Shown: one piece after another, positions 33,460 through 44,559 of the stretch
Layout of the letters: every line of letters starts with the position of its first letter
How positions within the stretch are numbered: position 1 is the first letter of the stretch
From: Oopsacas minuta
Lineage: Eukaryota; Porifera; Hexactinellida; Lyssacinosida; Leucopsacidae
DNA: 64,000 nt
Assembly (NCBI GenBank): GCA_024704765.1
Contig: JAKMXF010000032.1
Span: 1-64,000, forward strand
Direction: 5' to 3'
Notes under the pieces: model-generated
What the model was told of the DNA's origin: nothing
Seen by the model: only the letters and a program-made list of their open reading frames with translations
Database searches by the model: none
Made by a program: the position numbers and the translations under genes

Positions 33460-34190
33460 TACATAAAAAATGTTCGAAATACTCGCCCTCTACATCTATA
33501 CATAGTTTTAGCCTATCAACCCACTTCGAAAATGTTTTTTATACTCGTCTCTGTCCACTGAATTGAGGTAGTGATTGATCACTTTTCCTAGCTCTTGTTG
33601 GGTATGAAATAGCCGTCCTCCTAGATGTTTTCCAATTCAGTGAATAGCCACAAATCACAAGGTGATAGATCTAGGGAATACGGAGGATGTTCTATCGTTT
33701 CAAACCCGATTTCCTCAATGACTTCCCTAACGTGTTTTTGGAGCGTGAAGTCTGGCATTATCGTGGAGAAGTTTGATTTCTCGAATTCTTATCTGCGGAC
33801 GTCGTGTTTTATTGACTTTCACGACTTCTCTCAGACATTTATCCACCTAAAATTCTCCATTGAGTCGTTCTCCTTTAGGCACAGGTATTTGAGCCACTGG
33901 TCCATACGCATCAAATAATATGCTGTAACCATATCGTCTCGGAAGTCAGAACATGCCTTTCGGGGGATAAGAACCTTTCGAGAATACAGATTTGCTTTGT
34001 TCCTCACGAAGAGGTTCAGAAAGATTATTCCTAGTTTCGTCGCCAGTAACGATTTGATATAATTTTCACAAATCACAATCTCTATATTCTTAAACAAATA
34101 AAATAGGTAGTCGATAGGACTATTAGGAAATACTATGCATTTCATGTAAGCGAGTAGAACTTTGTAGCTAAAGACTAAGGATGTAACGTT
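33460..34190 (-). pseudogene. Mariner-type (DD34D-like) transposase relic
   Basis: Read 34190 to 33460 with many frame changes. Recognisable pieces: QIVTGDETRNNLS (first Asp region), LLHDNARLHA (second Asp), IEHPPYSLDLSPCDLWLF (third Asp in the mariner PCDLWLF block), and a C-terminal KWVDRLKLCIDVEGEYF-like end near 33480-33530. No TIRs found. Old and degenerate. Confidence 0.72.
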
Positions 34191-34220
34191 TTGAATGACA
34201 CAACTAGACGGCGTCTAGAT

Positions 34221-36486
34221 CAGAGGCTTCAAACTGAGGCTGGCTAGCCAAACGTGGCTCGCGAGCATGTTTTTCGTGGCTCTCGACATCCGTCAATCCA
34301 ATGCCCAAAATTTTTAAGAATATATTGCTTTGATTTTTCTGTGATAACAGTTGCATTGTTAAATTTGCTAGAATTGCATTTGTTTGATTTCATTAAGGGT
34401 CTATTTAGTATTGTGATATATAAATTGAAATATAATCTTAACAATACTACAGTATTATATTATATTGATTAATCTTGTACTTACCAAGCTAGCGAGATTC
34501 TTAATCAAAGATCTTTAAACATTTTACTGAGTTTCAAGTGGCGTCACATCCGTCCTCAAAGCTTAAGAGATTTAAAGGAAATAGACTCTTCAATATTGAT
34601 TGGGAGCACGAGTTTTTCTTGGTCAAGGACAGAGAGAAAAATAAATTTCTGATTTACCGTGATACCATTGCTTGCAATAAGAGAAGAAATCTGGATAGGT
34701 ATTCTAATACTAAACATGGAGAAGATTTCACTAGTGATGTTAGCGAAGCTCGTCAGATTAAACTTGATCAAATGAAGAAAAGTTTGACTACGGAACAGTC
34801 AGTCTTCAAGAAAGTGGATACATCAAGAAAGTCGGTAACAGCAGCAAGTTAAGCCATTAGTAATATTTTTGCAAGGCGAATGAAACCATTTACAGATGGT
34901 GAGTATATCAAAGAGTGCCTAGCTGTGTTCATGGATAATTTGCTGTCCAGACAAGAATGATCTTGCACAACAGCTGAGTCTTAGTGATACACCCGTAATG
35001 CGACGTGTAGAATCAATTTCGAATAATATTAATGAACAACTTTTAGAAAGGGCTCGAAACTTCACCTCTTACAGCATCGCAATAGATGAAGGCAAAGACA
35101 TTTTGATGTGGAACAATTAGTCATCTGGATTAGGGGAGTTGATAATAACTTCAAAATAACTGAGGAATGTTATCACTCAGTCCTATGTATGGAAAAGCCC
35201 ATGGTATTGATATTTTTGATGAAGCACAAAAAGTCTAATCAAAAGCTACTTTATAGGTCACGAAACTGTCTCGAGTTACAACAGACGGAGCGCCGTCCAT
35301 GCTTGGAATAGGAAGTGGTCTTAAGGGACAGTTGTCGCGGTATTTAGCTGCTAATGGCCGTGACGGAGTGATATGGTACCACTGTATTATTCACCAGGAA
35401 GTTTTATGCGCAAAAACACTTGTATAAATAACGTTAAGAAACTTATTCTTGATGCTGTGAATTTTATCAGAGCCAAGGGAATCAACCATAGAAAATCTAA
35501 ACATATTTTAAAAAAGCTAGATTCAGAGTACGGTGATGTACTCTATTTCACAGCTGTTCGGTGGCTTAGTAGAAGAGCAGTTCTTAAGGGGGTGTGAATG
35601 TTATGCGATAAGAAATCGTGCTTTATGGAGGAAAAGGGGAATAAGGTTCATGAATTTCAAAATCCCGCTTGGCTCATGGATGTAGCATTTTGGTGGATAT
35701 CTCAACTCATCTAAACAGTTTAAATTCTGCTCTTCAAGGTAAATGAAGCATAATCATGAGCTTTTCGGCACCATATGTGCTTTTGAGGCGATGCCTAGTC
35801 TATTTGAGACGCAGCTCTCAAAAAACAACTTCTCACACTTTTCGGAGCTTCGATCTATGGAAAATCCTGACGGAAAAAGATATGCAAGGATAGTTTCACA
35901 CCTGATAGAAGAATTCAAAACTCGATTTGCTGATTTTAGAAGGGACGGACAGAAAATTATGCCCTTCACTCAGCCTTTCTGTTTTGATGTCCAGTGTGCT
36001 TCTGATGAAATTCAGCTGGAGCTTCTTGATCTACAAGCCAATATTAATTTGAAAGGAAAAGTTTAGGGAGGTAAAATTAGATGAGATATCCAAGAATCTC
36101 AGTATTTTAGACTTCTACAAAGTCCTACCAACTGATACATATCCATTTATCCTTGGACACGCAAGGAGGATGGCCAGCTTATTTGGGAGTACTTATACTT
36201 GTGAAGCCCTCTTCTGCAAAATGAAGTATACGAAGAATAGGTATCGGTCAAATATGACGGATGAACATCGACATGATGTATTGCGTATCGCATCAACTGA
36301 AATAGCACCTTGTATGGATACGCTTTTACATGATACGAGACAATTTCACACATCACAATAATGTATGTATTTCAATCCATGTTATGGTAAAACAATTTTA
36401 TTAAGTCTTTCGAATTTTCGTATGCCTCGGGATTATGATCAAAAGTTACAAAGTGCCTCTCAAAGCAAAAAGTTCGAAGACCCCTG
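34221..36486 (+). mobile_element. hAT element, GTF2IRD2-like family, copy 2 (both ends present)
   Basis: Left end CAGAGGCTTCAAACTGAGGC, right end (reverse complement) CAGGGGTCTTCGAACTTTTTG. TSD GTCTAGAT (34213-34220) / GACTAGAT (36487-36494), one mismatch, fitting the CTAG-centred hAT target. Length 2266 bp. It is the inverted, nearly identical counterpart of copy 1 (20869-22958). Confidence 0.92.
34538..36361 (+). pseudogene. GTF2IRD2-like hAT transposase, multiply broken
   Basis: BED-like N-terminal block (NIDWEHEFFLVKDREKNKFLIYRDTIACNKRR..YSNTKHGEDF), an RNase-H-like core (SIAIDEGKDI, EQLVIWIRGVDNNFKITEE), the [40 protein letters not shown] helical block, and a C-terminal hAT dimerisation region (LFGSTYTCEALFCKMKYTKNR..TDEHRHDVLRIAS). 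Frames at 34538, 35108, 35373, 35743 and 36170 are separated by stops and shifts. The same breaks recur in copy 1. The initiator ATG present in copies 1 and 3 has lost its A here. Non-functional. Confidence 0.9.
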
Positions 36487-36808
36487 GACTAGATCAAATA
36501 ATATTTGTTGTGAAAACTAAGTAGTCTTATTACGTTCATTATAACTTATTATTTAACACTGTAAATTTATGCAGGTAACCGTTTGAACCAGAGATTACAG
36601 TAACTATTGCAGGATTCTTATTAATTTATACGATTTCGTAGCACACCAATATTTGTTATTGAATTAAGGGATCACTCAGCGTATTCAATCCATATACAAG
36701 TATGCAAGTTCTGTGTTCCGAAAATTTTACAATTTGTTAATGAAAATTGTCTTGATTAATCATATTAATGTATAACTAGCACCAAGTTCAAGTGATAAAT
36801 CGATAAAC

Positions 36809-37217
36809 ATACCTGATGGTTTGTCACATCTGATTCGGATTATGTCTGCTTAAGAGGTTCGTATACAATGCAGACACGTTCTGCAGAGATGACAAGATGT
36901 CATCGTATTTTTCTTGGACGTCTCGAATGTCCTCCTCTAGCATGGTGATCCTTGCATCCTTATCAACTAATTGAGTTTCCAGCAAGGACACCTTTTCATT
37001 CAAAATGAAATTCTCTGCAATGCTAAGTTCTAATCTATTGTCAGTCATTGAATTCTTGCTCTCCAATTCTGAACATTTCTTTCGTATGTCCAAATTTTCC
37101 TCCTCTAATTGTGTGATTCGTGAATCAACACGGGAGAATGTCTCTCCAACATTTCTTGTCACCAAATCGGCGATTCTAGCAGACAAACTCTTGAGAGTGT
37201 CTTTGGGTAGCTTGAAT
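36809..37217 (-). CDS. Candidate exon encoding a coiled-coil segment
   Basis: Read 37217 to 36809: an open frame of about 130 codons preceded by TTTTTGTACTTTAG (3' splice-site-like) and followed, after an in-frame TGA, by CATCAG|GTATGT (5' splice-site-like). The protein is strongly heptad-patterned and charged: ARIADLVTRNVGETFSRVDSRI, QLEEENLDIRKKCSELESK, KVSLLETQLVDKDARITMLEEDI. No TIRs or relatives nearby, so it could be the last coding exon of a host gene, or a retroelement ORF1. Family not recognised. Confidence 0.45.
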
Positions 37218-38689
37218 CCTAAAGTACAAAAATCACCATATCTTCAGAGTAATAGCATTGTATACACGAAACCATGGCATGAACCTTTTCTAGAAAAGGG
37301 ATTGTGTAAATGAGTCGGGCATTATTAAATAGTTATATATTTCAGAAATGGATTGACGACAAGTGCTTGAATTCATGAAAGCAAATATTCGTTGAATGTG
37401 CCAAACAATTTGCATAATAACCAATTATTTGGCGAAATGGATCCCACATTGAGGCTTCTAAAAAGTTATAACTGTATCTGCAATTCTAATGCTGAAAGAC
37501 TTAATGTTTCAAAGGAATTTTATACAAAATATATATATATATATATATAGAGTGGTAAAGTTGGCACGTTCCTGAGTCACAGTAGTGAGCATGGAAAATA
37601 TATATTAGCCAAAACCTTAAAAACCTGACAACATTATATGATTATTGACAAATGATTCCTGCAATTGTGCTTTATACTCCGAGTGTCAATGCCCTTGTAA
37701 TTCATCAAAAATCAGATACCCGTTGACAATAAGTCAATCTGAATTTTAACAAAGTCTAAAGTGAAGTTAATCTGTTTCTGATATATATAAACCATCCAGT
37801 GAAAGATAACACTTTCTACCTATTCTTAGTCGAGAAAAGTCTTTTGGTGCCAATGGCTTAGTGTATTATAAATTTTGATTCAATGCTTCGAAAATTTCGC
37901 GAAAGAAATTATGAAGAACGTATACAGTGCAAAGTCGATTATTAGAACCATTTGTTCATCCTAAAGGTTCTGTTCGGTTCAAACGAGTAGGGATGATTGA
38001 GTTTCAATCCAATACAAAATCTATATAGTATTTCTATGGCAGATTTTGGATAGCCATTGGGTGAGTTATGACGACCTGGGCAATATATATATTCATATTG
38101 TATTGACTTATCCATGTACGGTGTCTCCATCTAATGTGGAGTTGCAGATTCACAAGTAAGATATTCCTGGAAAATTTGATAGGAAGCACACAGGGGTTGT
38201 TCGCTTTCAGTAGGGAAAATTTACATAATAAATCTTGTCAATGTATATAGTGAGAATGATGAGAAATATGCAGGCGTCTCCAAATCTACTATTGCTTTTT
38301 ATCTAAATCAAATTACATGAGTGTTGTACTATCTCAAAGTCTCACCAAATTATGTTAATATCCGGCCTTTGTGAATCATATTTTTGTTCACCTAACATAA
38401 ATTCCTATGAATATAATTTCAACCTTCAAAATACTATCAAACTTATACTGGGTAGTTCTAATGTTACTTTTTACAACTCTAGCCCAATTTAAGTGAATTT
38501 TCATTAACTTTCTCTACTTAAACTTTGTGATGATACAGCAAAATTATAGGTTACATAATACGAATAATGCGAAAGTATTTTGGTGTGAACAAAGGTTTCT
38601 CACAATTTCCCACACTATTCAGGATATTATCCTCATGACAGACTATCTAATGATACTATTCTATAAATATTTGTTCAGCTAAACTAAAA
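37218..38689. other. Non-coding stretch with an (AT)n run
   Basis: (AT)n at about 37529-37549. No supported gene. If 36809-37217 is an exon, the upstream intron lies here. Confidence 0.4.
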
Positions 38690-39420
38690 TAATGTCAGCA
38701 GTCCATTCTATACCTTTGATTACTATGGTATGTAAAGCTAAATGTTACTACGTTGATGCAATGTTTAACTCAACTATTATTCACAAGTTCAATTCCATTC
38801 TCGAAGCCAGTTGTTCGTCAATTTGTAGATTCAAGAAATTCATTAGAGTAGTGACACTTTCAATTAGCTCTTTTGAAGATAGCAATGCGATTGGCTGGTT
38901 AGGGAATCTAGAAATTGGGTATTGATTAGGTAGATAAAATTTCCTTGACAATCTTTCAATACAAGAGGAGCAACCATAAACAAAGGAAAATGTGAACGAT
39001 CACGAGCTGTTTGAGATCTAAGATTAGATACACTGTGACTTCCCGACCCATCTACATCATGCTTAACTATAAAGTTGAGCGGGTACATTAGGGGTTCTTC
39101 AATAGATTGTAAAGAGTGTGATGATACATCCCAAGAGATTTATGTGGTCAATGTAGTTGACTATTACTCCAATTGGATTTGAGACTGATGGGTATAATTG
39201 GAATGGAGTTTCAGTACTTGTAACATAGTCCTGACGTTTAAGAACTATTTCTTCAAGATTATATTCGACTGATCGTGGTGCATTGTTTATCTAACCCGAG
39301 TACACGTCAAATGGTGGTTCTTCTTATCTTATGAGAACGTTGATAATTGGGAGTCGATTTCAAGTTTTTCTCCAATTATTCTACTTGCCAAATTGACATC
39401 TACTTTAGCATTTCGATTGC
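38690..39420 (-). pseudogene. Transib/RAG1-like transposase fragment (relic C)
   Basis: Fourth RAG1-like relic, central part only, read from about 39420 down: EEIVLKRQDYVTSTETPFQLYPSVSNPIGVI matches the PKFDWYPNVSNLIGVYIS block of relic B. After a break, MYPLNFIVKHDVDGSGSHS contains Asp at the RAG1 D600 position. Then FPLFMVAPLVLKDCQGNFIYL, and after one more shift SSKELIESVTTLMNFL. The second Asp, the zinc ligands and the Glu region are not recognisable. Closer to relic B than to A. Inactive. Confidence 0.75.
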
Positions 39421-40109
39421 CCTCTTTAGTATCCAGAAATAGTTCACTTACTTTATGAAGTGTAAGTTAAATTTTGCAGCTTTATATCACTAAAATTTAT
39501 GTGAAACAATTTGATATACACTAATTTAGGGTTAAATATATATATTTATCTTGTAGTTGACCTAAAATAACACATTCCCATACAACATATCCGAATCACA
39601 ATAATATGCTTCATACAAGATTGGGATACGATTCTTCAATAACTAATGCGTTGCCTAGTTACGATATTCGTTATTGAAATATGATATTAGTTTGAATATC
39701 CTATATATTCATGGATTATACAAAACGAAAAATATTGAATATTTTTGGAAATTAAACATGATGTCATAATTTCCAAATGCTAAGTCATTCACAAAATCTG
39801 ACATGCAAAAAGAATTGTCTTTAGTTAAAATCCCAGTAGCTAAAATTCAGCGGACAATAATAACCATTGTTGAAGGTATAGCCTACTGAAATATTCACAC
39901 AAAATAACCCACTGTGGAAGTATCTAATAGGTATTTGAGAGGATTTGCTTTGCTTTGATTTGGATTTGAGTCCTACATACAAAATAACGCGATATGGCTC
40001 TTACAGGTTCTTGAATCCATTCTGGTGCGAGAATAATAGGATCATCAATTAGAATAATCCACAATCAAATGTGTGCGAGTATATGCGTGCATAAATAAAT
40101 ATATATATA
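39421..40109. other. Non-coding stretch, nothing identified
   Basis: AT-rich; a short (TA)n run at about 40100. No gene. Confidence 0.45.
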
Positions 40110-40355
40110 ATGTTAAAGTACAAAAGCATTCGACCACTAACAGTATCTATACTAAGTACGTACATCAAACTAAATCTAATTACTCTGATGTATAAATATC
40201 TATTGGTTATAAAGCAGAGAATAAGCGTGAACAAGATTCATCTATGTAGATTGACGGATATCGAAGTATCAGAACATCTCAGTTACAAGGGTGAATAATA
40301 ATATAACAAAATATTTGCAATTCTGAATTGTTCGAATACTTTTGTCCTTTAACTG
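40110..40355. mobile_element. Tc1-like MITE, 246 bp
   Basis: Right end (reverse complement) CAGTTAAAGGACAAAAGTAT, left end ATGTTAAAGTACAAAAGCAT, both continuing TCGA. TA at 40108-40109 and 40356-40357. No coding capacity. Confidence 0.7.
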
Positions 40356-40365
40356 TATATGCTAT

Positions 40366-40400
40366 ACTCCAATCGGACAAAAGTATTTGAAAACTGGCAT
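40366..40400. mobile_element. Solitary Tc1-like terminal sequence
   Basis: CTCCAATCGGACAAAAGTATTTGAA lies 10 bp after the MITE, facing away from it, and shares GGACAAAAGTATT with its TIR. No partner end found. Confidence 0.4.
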
Positions 40401-42183
40401 TTGTGTCACATATTTCACAAGTGGCAGAGACACTGGTATATAAAGTAAGCAAGTGTCAATTTGTAGTAGATTCATACTTTCAACGGCTATTTTTGGGTAA
40501 TCGAATATGCTGAGTCCAAATATGATACGTATTGTAAACAAAATTTCACAAATATTTGTTTTGATAATATCACACAGGTACACTTTCGCCTGATTAATGA
40601 ATTGCATATTTGTAGAACAACATATTATCAACTATAATATGGTAAAAAATTCAGGAATGTGCCAAAATATGTGACTAGTAAGCATTTGTTAGCTCATATA
40701 TGCTTTGTAAAACATTAAATTTACATTTTTCCGTTCAAGGTGAATACATGAAATGTTCAATAGATTTATTTATAAAAAACCCAAAATTTGAAATACAAAA
40801 GTCGGTTCGTTCTTGAGTAAAGGAGAGACCAGAGATGACACACTTTTATGAATATTGGATAAAAATAAATTTAATAGCCAAATCATCCGCCAATGTATAG
40901 TGTGTACACGACTTCCAATACTCGAATAATGCATTCCGATATGATTTCTCTAACGACTAGGACACAATCATGGGAAATTTCCATATAGTATGGTCATATT
41001 ATTATTATTACGTCATTATTATGGGAGAAGATATCATATCAGAATGTATTAATGGTGTATGGAAAGCCAGCTATACACTACACAGCAGGGCCGTCGCCAT
41101 GAAAATATAAATGGTCCAGTTGAATAGAGCATAAACAAGACAAAGTGGTCAGTTTAACTTGTACAACTGGAACAGTTGGTGAATTATTGGAAAATTTGGT
41201 AGCAATACGGTCTGGTTAAAACGTGACAAACCGAGCAGATGGCTACGGGCATGATATGTTATATGATAGTGTGACTCTAGGAAGGACTAGAATTCTAAGT
41301 GAATGAAATTTATAAATATTCTTCCAGAGGTGGGTTAAAAGTATACCCAAAACGCCATAAGGATCTAAATCGATCTCTGATTGTAGTTACGTGTTGGAGA
41401 TCAGGTAAATACTAGGTCGGAATATGATCATACGTATGTCGCAAAGAAATACAAGAAATATTTGTTAACTTGAGCTCACTAAATTACTATGCTCGGAACT
41501 GGATGAATACCGTGTATTAACAGTTAGATGAAACCCGACCATAACTTTGTCAACCTGACTAAGTGGTCAGGTTGACCTATTAAGCTCAACGAGTGGTGCT
41601 ACATTGGGGAAATTCAGTAAACCAAAGTGTTTAGGTTCAAATCTGACCAACTTTACCAGTGGCTGAACCCTGTACATAGGCAAGATGATTTGGCTATTAA
41701 CATCATAGATTGGTGAGTTATAGATGAATTTTTGACAAAAACGTGCTTCCATTGTCAAAGAATAAACATAGGATCGTGAGAACACTTTTCAAGCAATTTT
41801 TGTATTTTATGTACAACAATAACTTCAGATAATTGGAATTTTACTCTGGATTCGTGACTGCAATATTTATCATCTAACAAAATTTCAAATTTGGGACATT
41901 TTTGAAGATATATTTGTTTATAAACTACCCAGATCACATCATTTGCTCCATAAAATATTGGGGATTGTACATTGTGTATTATTATCTTTCAATAATACAC
42001 TCCTTAGAGTAAAATGTTCCAGTGATAATATCGAAACTAATAGAATTCTGATCTGATTACACTTTACTTCATCTTAACACTGGTTAAAGTGGTGAAATGG
42101 CATTAGGTTTAGTACGCTAAATTTCAGACATCAGGTAGATCCAGAGGAAATAAACACCATATCATAATGTGAAAAGCCTACGT
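40401..42183. other. Non-coding; contains a diverged 420-bp-spaced duplication
   Basis: AAAGTGGTCAGTTTAACTTG (about 41141) and TAAGTGGTCAGGTTGACCT (about 41560) begin two related stretches of about 110 bp containing TTGGGGAAATT/TTGGAAAATTTGGT and CTGACCAACTTTACCAG/GTGACAAACCGAGCAG. No gene recognised. Confidence 0.45.
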
Positions 42184-42191
42184 TCTGATAT

Positions 42192-42624
42192 CAGGATTGT
42201 AGTTTAACCGGTTAAATAGGTTTAGCTCGGGCCAGTGGGTAAAATCCGGTTGAAATCGGGTTTTACTTGTTTAACTCGGGTTTAACCAGAGTAATCAAAC
42301 AATTGAAGTGTATTTCCCCATATTGGAAACTCAATTTTAATATAAGTAAATACATATATATATATAAATATATATTTGGAATGAAAGCTAAAATTGCTAT
42401 TAAATAACATCTGGTTTAAGTAAAATGTACGATTACAGATCATTCTTTATGAAGACTTTGAATATTTACTGTGTTCACAATATAATCAAATTATAGCCTG
42501 GAAATCCTAAATTAAAGTCAGAAACACAGTTTAGCTAACTTACCCAATTTAATGAGGTTGCACAGTGTAATACCCAGTTTTTACCATGGTTTAAACCGAG
42601 GGTGGGTTAAACTAGCCAACCCTG
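42192..42624. mobile_element. hAT-type MITE with perfect 8-bp TSD
   Basis: Left end CAGGATTGTAGTTTAACCGG, right end (reverse complement) CAGGGTTGGCTAGTTTAACC. Identical TSD TCTGATAT at 42184-42191 and 42625-42632. Sub-terminal GGTTTAAC words repeat at both ends; (AT)n in the middle. Confidence 0.88.
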
Positions 42625-42639
42625 TCTGATATGTCAATC

Positions 42640-43266
42640 TTTGACCACTATATAGGTTTGAAGAATATTCAATCTAGAATTATCTATATCCCAATTCAAT
42701 AACTATACCCCAAAAATGTACCCTTGTGCCAATATTCATTCAATCGGACAGACAGATTATCCAGAACCTCGTGGACTGACATACGGACTTCATACAACGT
42801 CCATGCAATTAGGGCATCTTTCTATAGAAGTTGTACAAACTAAGAAATCATTTTCAACCATGGAAGTATTTAGGAGCGCTTGGCACTCATCCAGGGGATA
42901 TAGATGGGAAGAAAATATATTTAGGAGAGTTTAAAAATATGTGTCTCCTTGCTCAATAGAGTAATATAAAATTTCGTGATGATTATAGTATAAACTCTCT
43001 AACATGGAGCATTAGCAGCTTGCGAAAGAAACTGTAGAGTAACACGAATAAAAATTTCACAAATATTGGATAAATAAAGTTGCAAAATAATCTAAATTAT
43101 CAAATTATCCCTTGTAGAATTTATTTCCACGAGTTAAAATTGGTTTATCTAGATATTGAGCTAATAAAATATTGGGCATCGAAGGTCAACCAAAATATTG
43201 ATATGAAATAAAGTTTGATGCCATATTCTGAGTAGAAATTCATGAATAACACTCAATCAATATTTT
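42640..43266. other. Non-coding stretch, nothing identified
   Basis: No supported gene. The 72-codon plus frame at 42716-42934 has no recognisable domain. Confidence 0.4.
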
Positions 43267-43605
43267 CTAATCATTTACTACATCCCAGCTGAACAATTTG
43301 CAGCGGTATAGTGAGAGAAGCACCGCTTGCCACTTTAACTTGATTAATTGTGTTGTATTTATATAATGTACATTAGTTTTTGGAGTTGCCTGCCTTTCGT
43401 ACTCTAGTAAACTCTGCTTAATAGCTTTATATCTGCGCCAAGCCATTTTCACCCGATTAAGCGGATTAAACGTGTTGGTCCGGTTACCTTGAGTTATTAA
43501 CATAGTATTGTACTGTTGATCGCCAAGTGGCCCTATTAACTGTGATGAAGCATATTCTGGACCATAATAACAATGGGGAACTTGGACTGTGCCCAGTGCT
43601 GCCAA
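43267..43605 (-). CDS. Hypothetical 112-aa ORF
   Basis: ATG at 43603-43605, stop near 43267. MAALGTVQVPHCYYGPEY, then polar sequence with a basic helix (NRVKMAWRRYKAIKQSLLEYERQ, about residues 50-72), and a hydrophobic C-terminal part. Not recognised. It overlaps by 17 bases a divergent 98-codon plus frame (43589-43885), which contains a hydrophobic helix near its end. Either could be chance in this sequence. Confidence 0.25.
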   Translation of the reverse strand: MAALGTVQVPHCYYGPEYASSQLIGPLGDQQYNTMLITQGNRTNTFNPLNRVKMAWRRYKAIKQSLLEYERQATPKTNVHYINTTQLIKLKWQAVLLSLYRCKLFSWDVVND

Positions 43606-43885
43606 GTATGTATCCGTAAATTTAAGTGGTCTAGGTAAATTGACAGCTATCTACGTGTCTACGTATGAAGACACATTTCTACGTATTTCCAGCGAATTAC
43701 ATATAGGTATAATACTTTTGTTAACGATGAAGGTCAATATACAAAATTCGTCATCATTTGTTAATACCCCGGAAATGTACGAGTTATTTTCTCAAAGTAT
43801 GTACGACTATAAAAATAGTTTGATAGTTTATTGCATGCTGATAGTGATTATAGCATATTGTTTACAAACGCGAAAGCGTCCATAA

Positions 43886-44559
43886 GTCTACATTTTAATG
43901 TTTAAAATAAAAAGTTATTAGCTAACGGGATTTGTAGATGCAAATTAAGACCTGTTGGGGGTCATCAAGGGATTTTAAAATGCTCCAAAAAATAGGATTT
44001 CTCCGTAGAATTTTCGGCTAATTACCATAAATTTTTCAAAATCGCTTGACAGCACTTGCTGTGCCCCAGGGCCCTTCAAAATTTATGGCCCCTCCACTGG
44101 CATAGCCAGCACCTCCCGGGTGGGCAACTTTCCCACCCGGAGCAACAAAAGTGAAGAAATTGAAGGATAAAAGACACTACTCGAAATTTGGAATATATGA
44201 GGTACTTAGACCAATGGCAGTTTCGATTCTATTTATAGAGAGTATTAGGCATTGCGCTTCTTTTATAAAATCTTTATCGCTGGAAGAATATCTGGCTTTG
44301 TGATAATGTTTTTCAATACTTACAGCTAAGCGGGCGGGAATTTTGCACATCGCTTGTTTAACATTTAGGCCAATACGTAGTATACTTTGATTCACATAAC
44401 TATCTTAAAGTTTTTCAGTGACCAAATTACATTATAACCTTGATGGCCAGCTACAATATGTCAAGCAAAGAAAATTCAGAATGTAGTTTTTGTGGTGCCA
44501 TAATGAGGATTGATAATTTTGATAAACATAACAAGAAATAACATATAGGGTTACCAGTT
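43886..44559. other. Non-coding, with a GC-rich hAT-like end and a hairpin
   Basis: 44058-44105 (GTGCCCCAGGGCCCTTC...GGCCCCTCCACTGG) looks like a hAT terminus, and CTCCCGGGTGGG...CCCACCCGGAG at 44115-44144 forms a short hairpin. They may mark the 5' end of the ZMYM-like relic that follows. Confidence 0.4.

Noticed and set aside
38692-38925. 77-aa plus-strand ORF
   Set aside because: Antisense to RAG1-like relic C.
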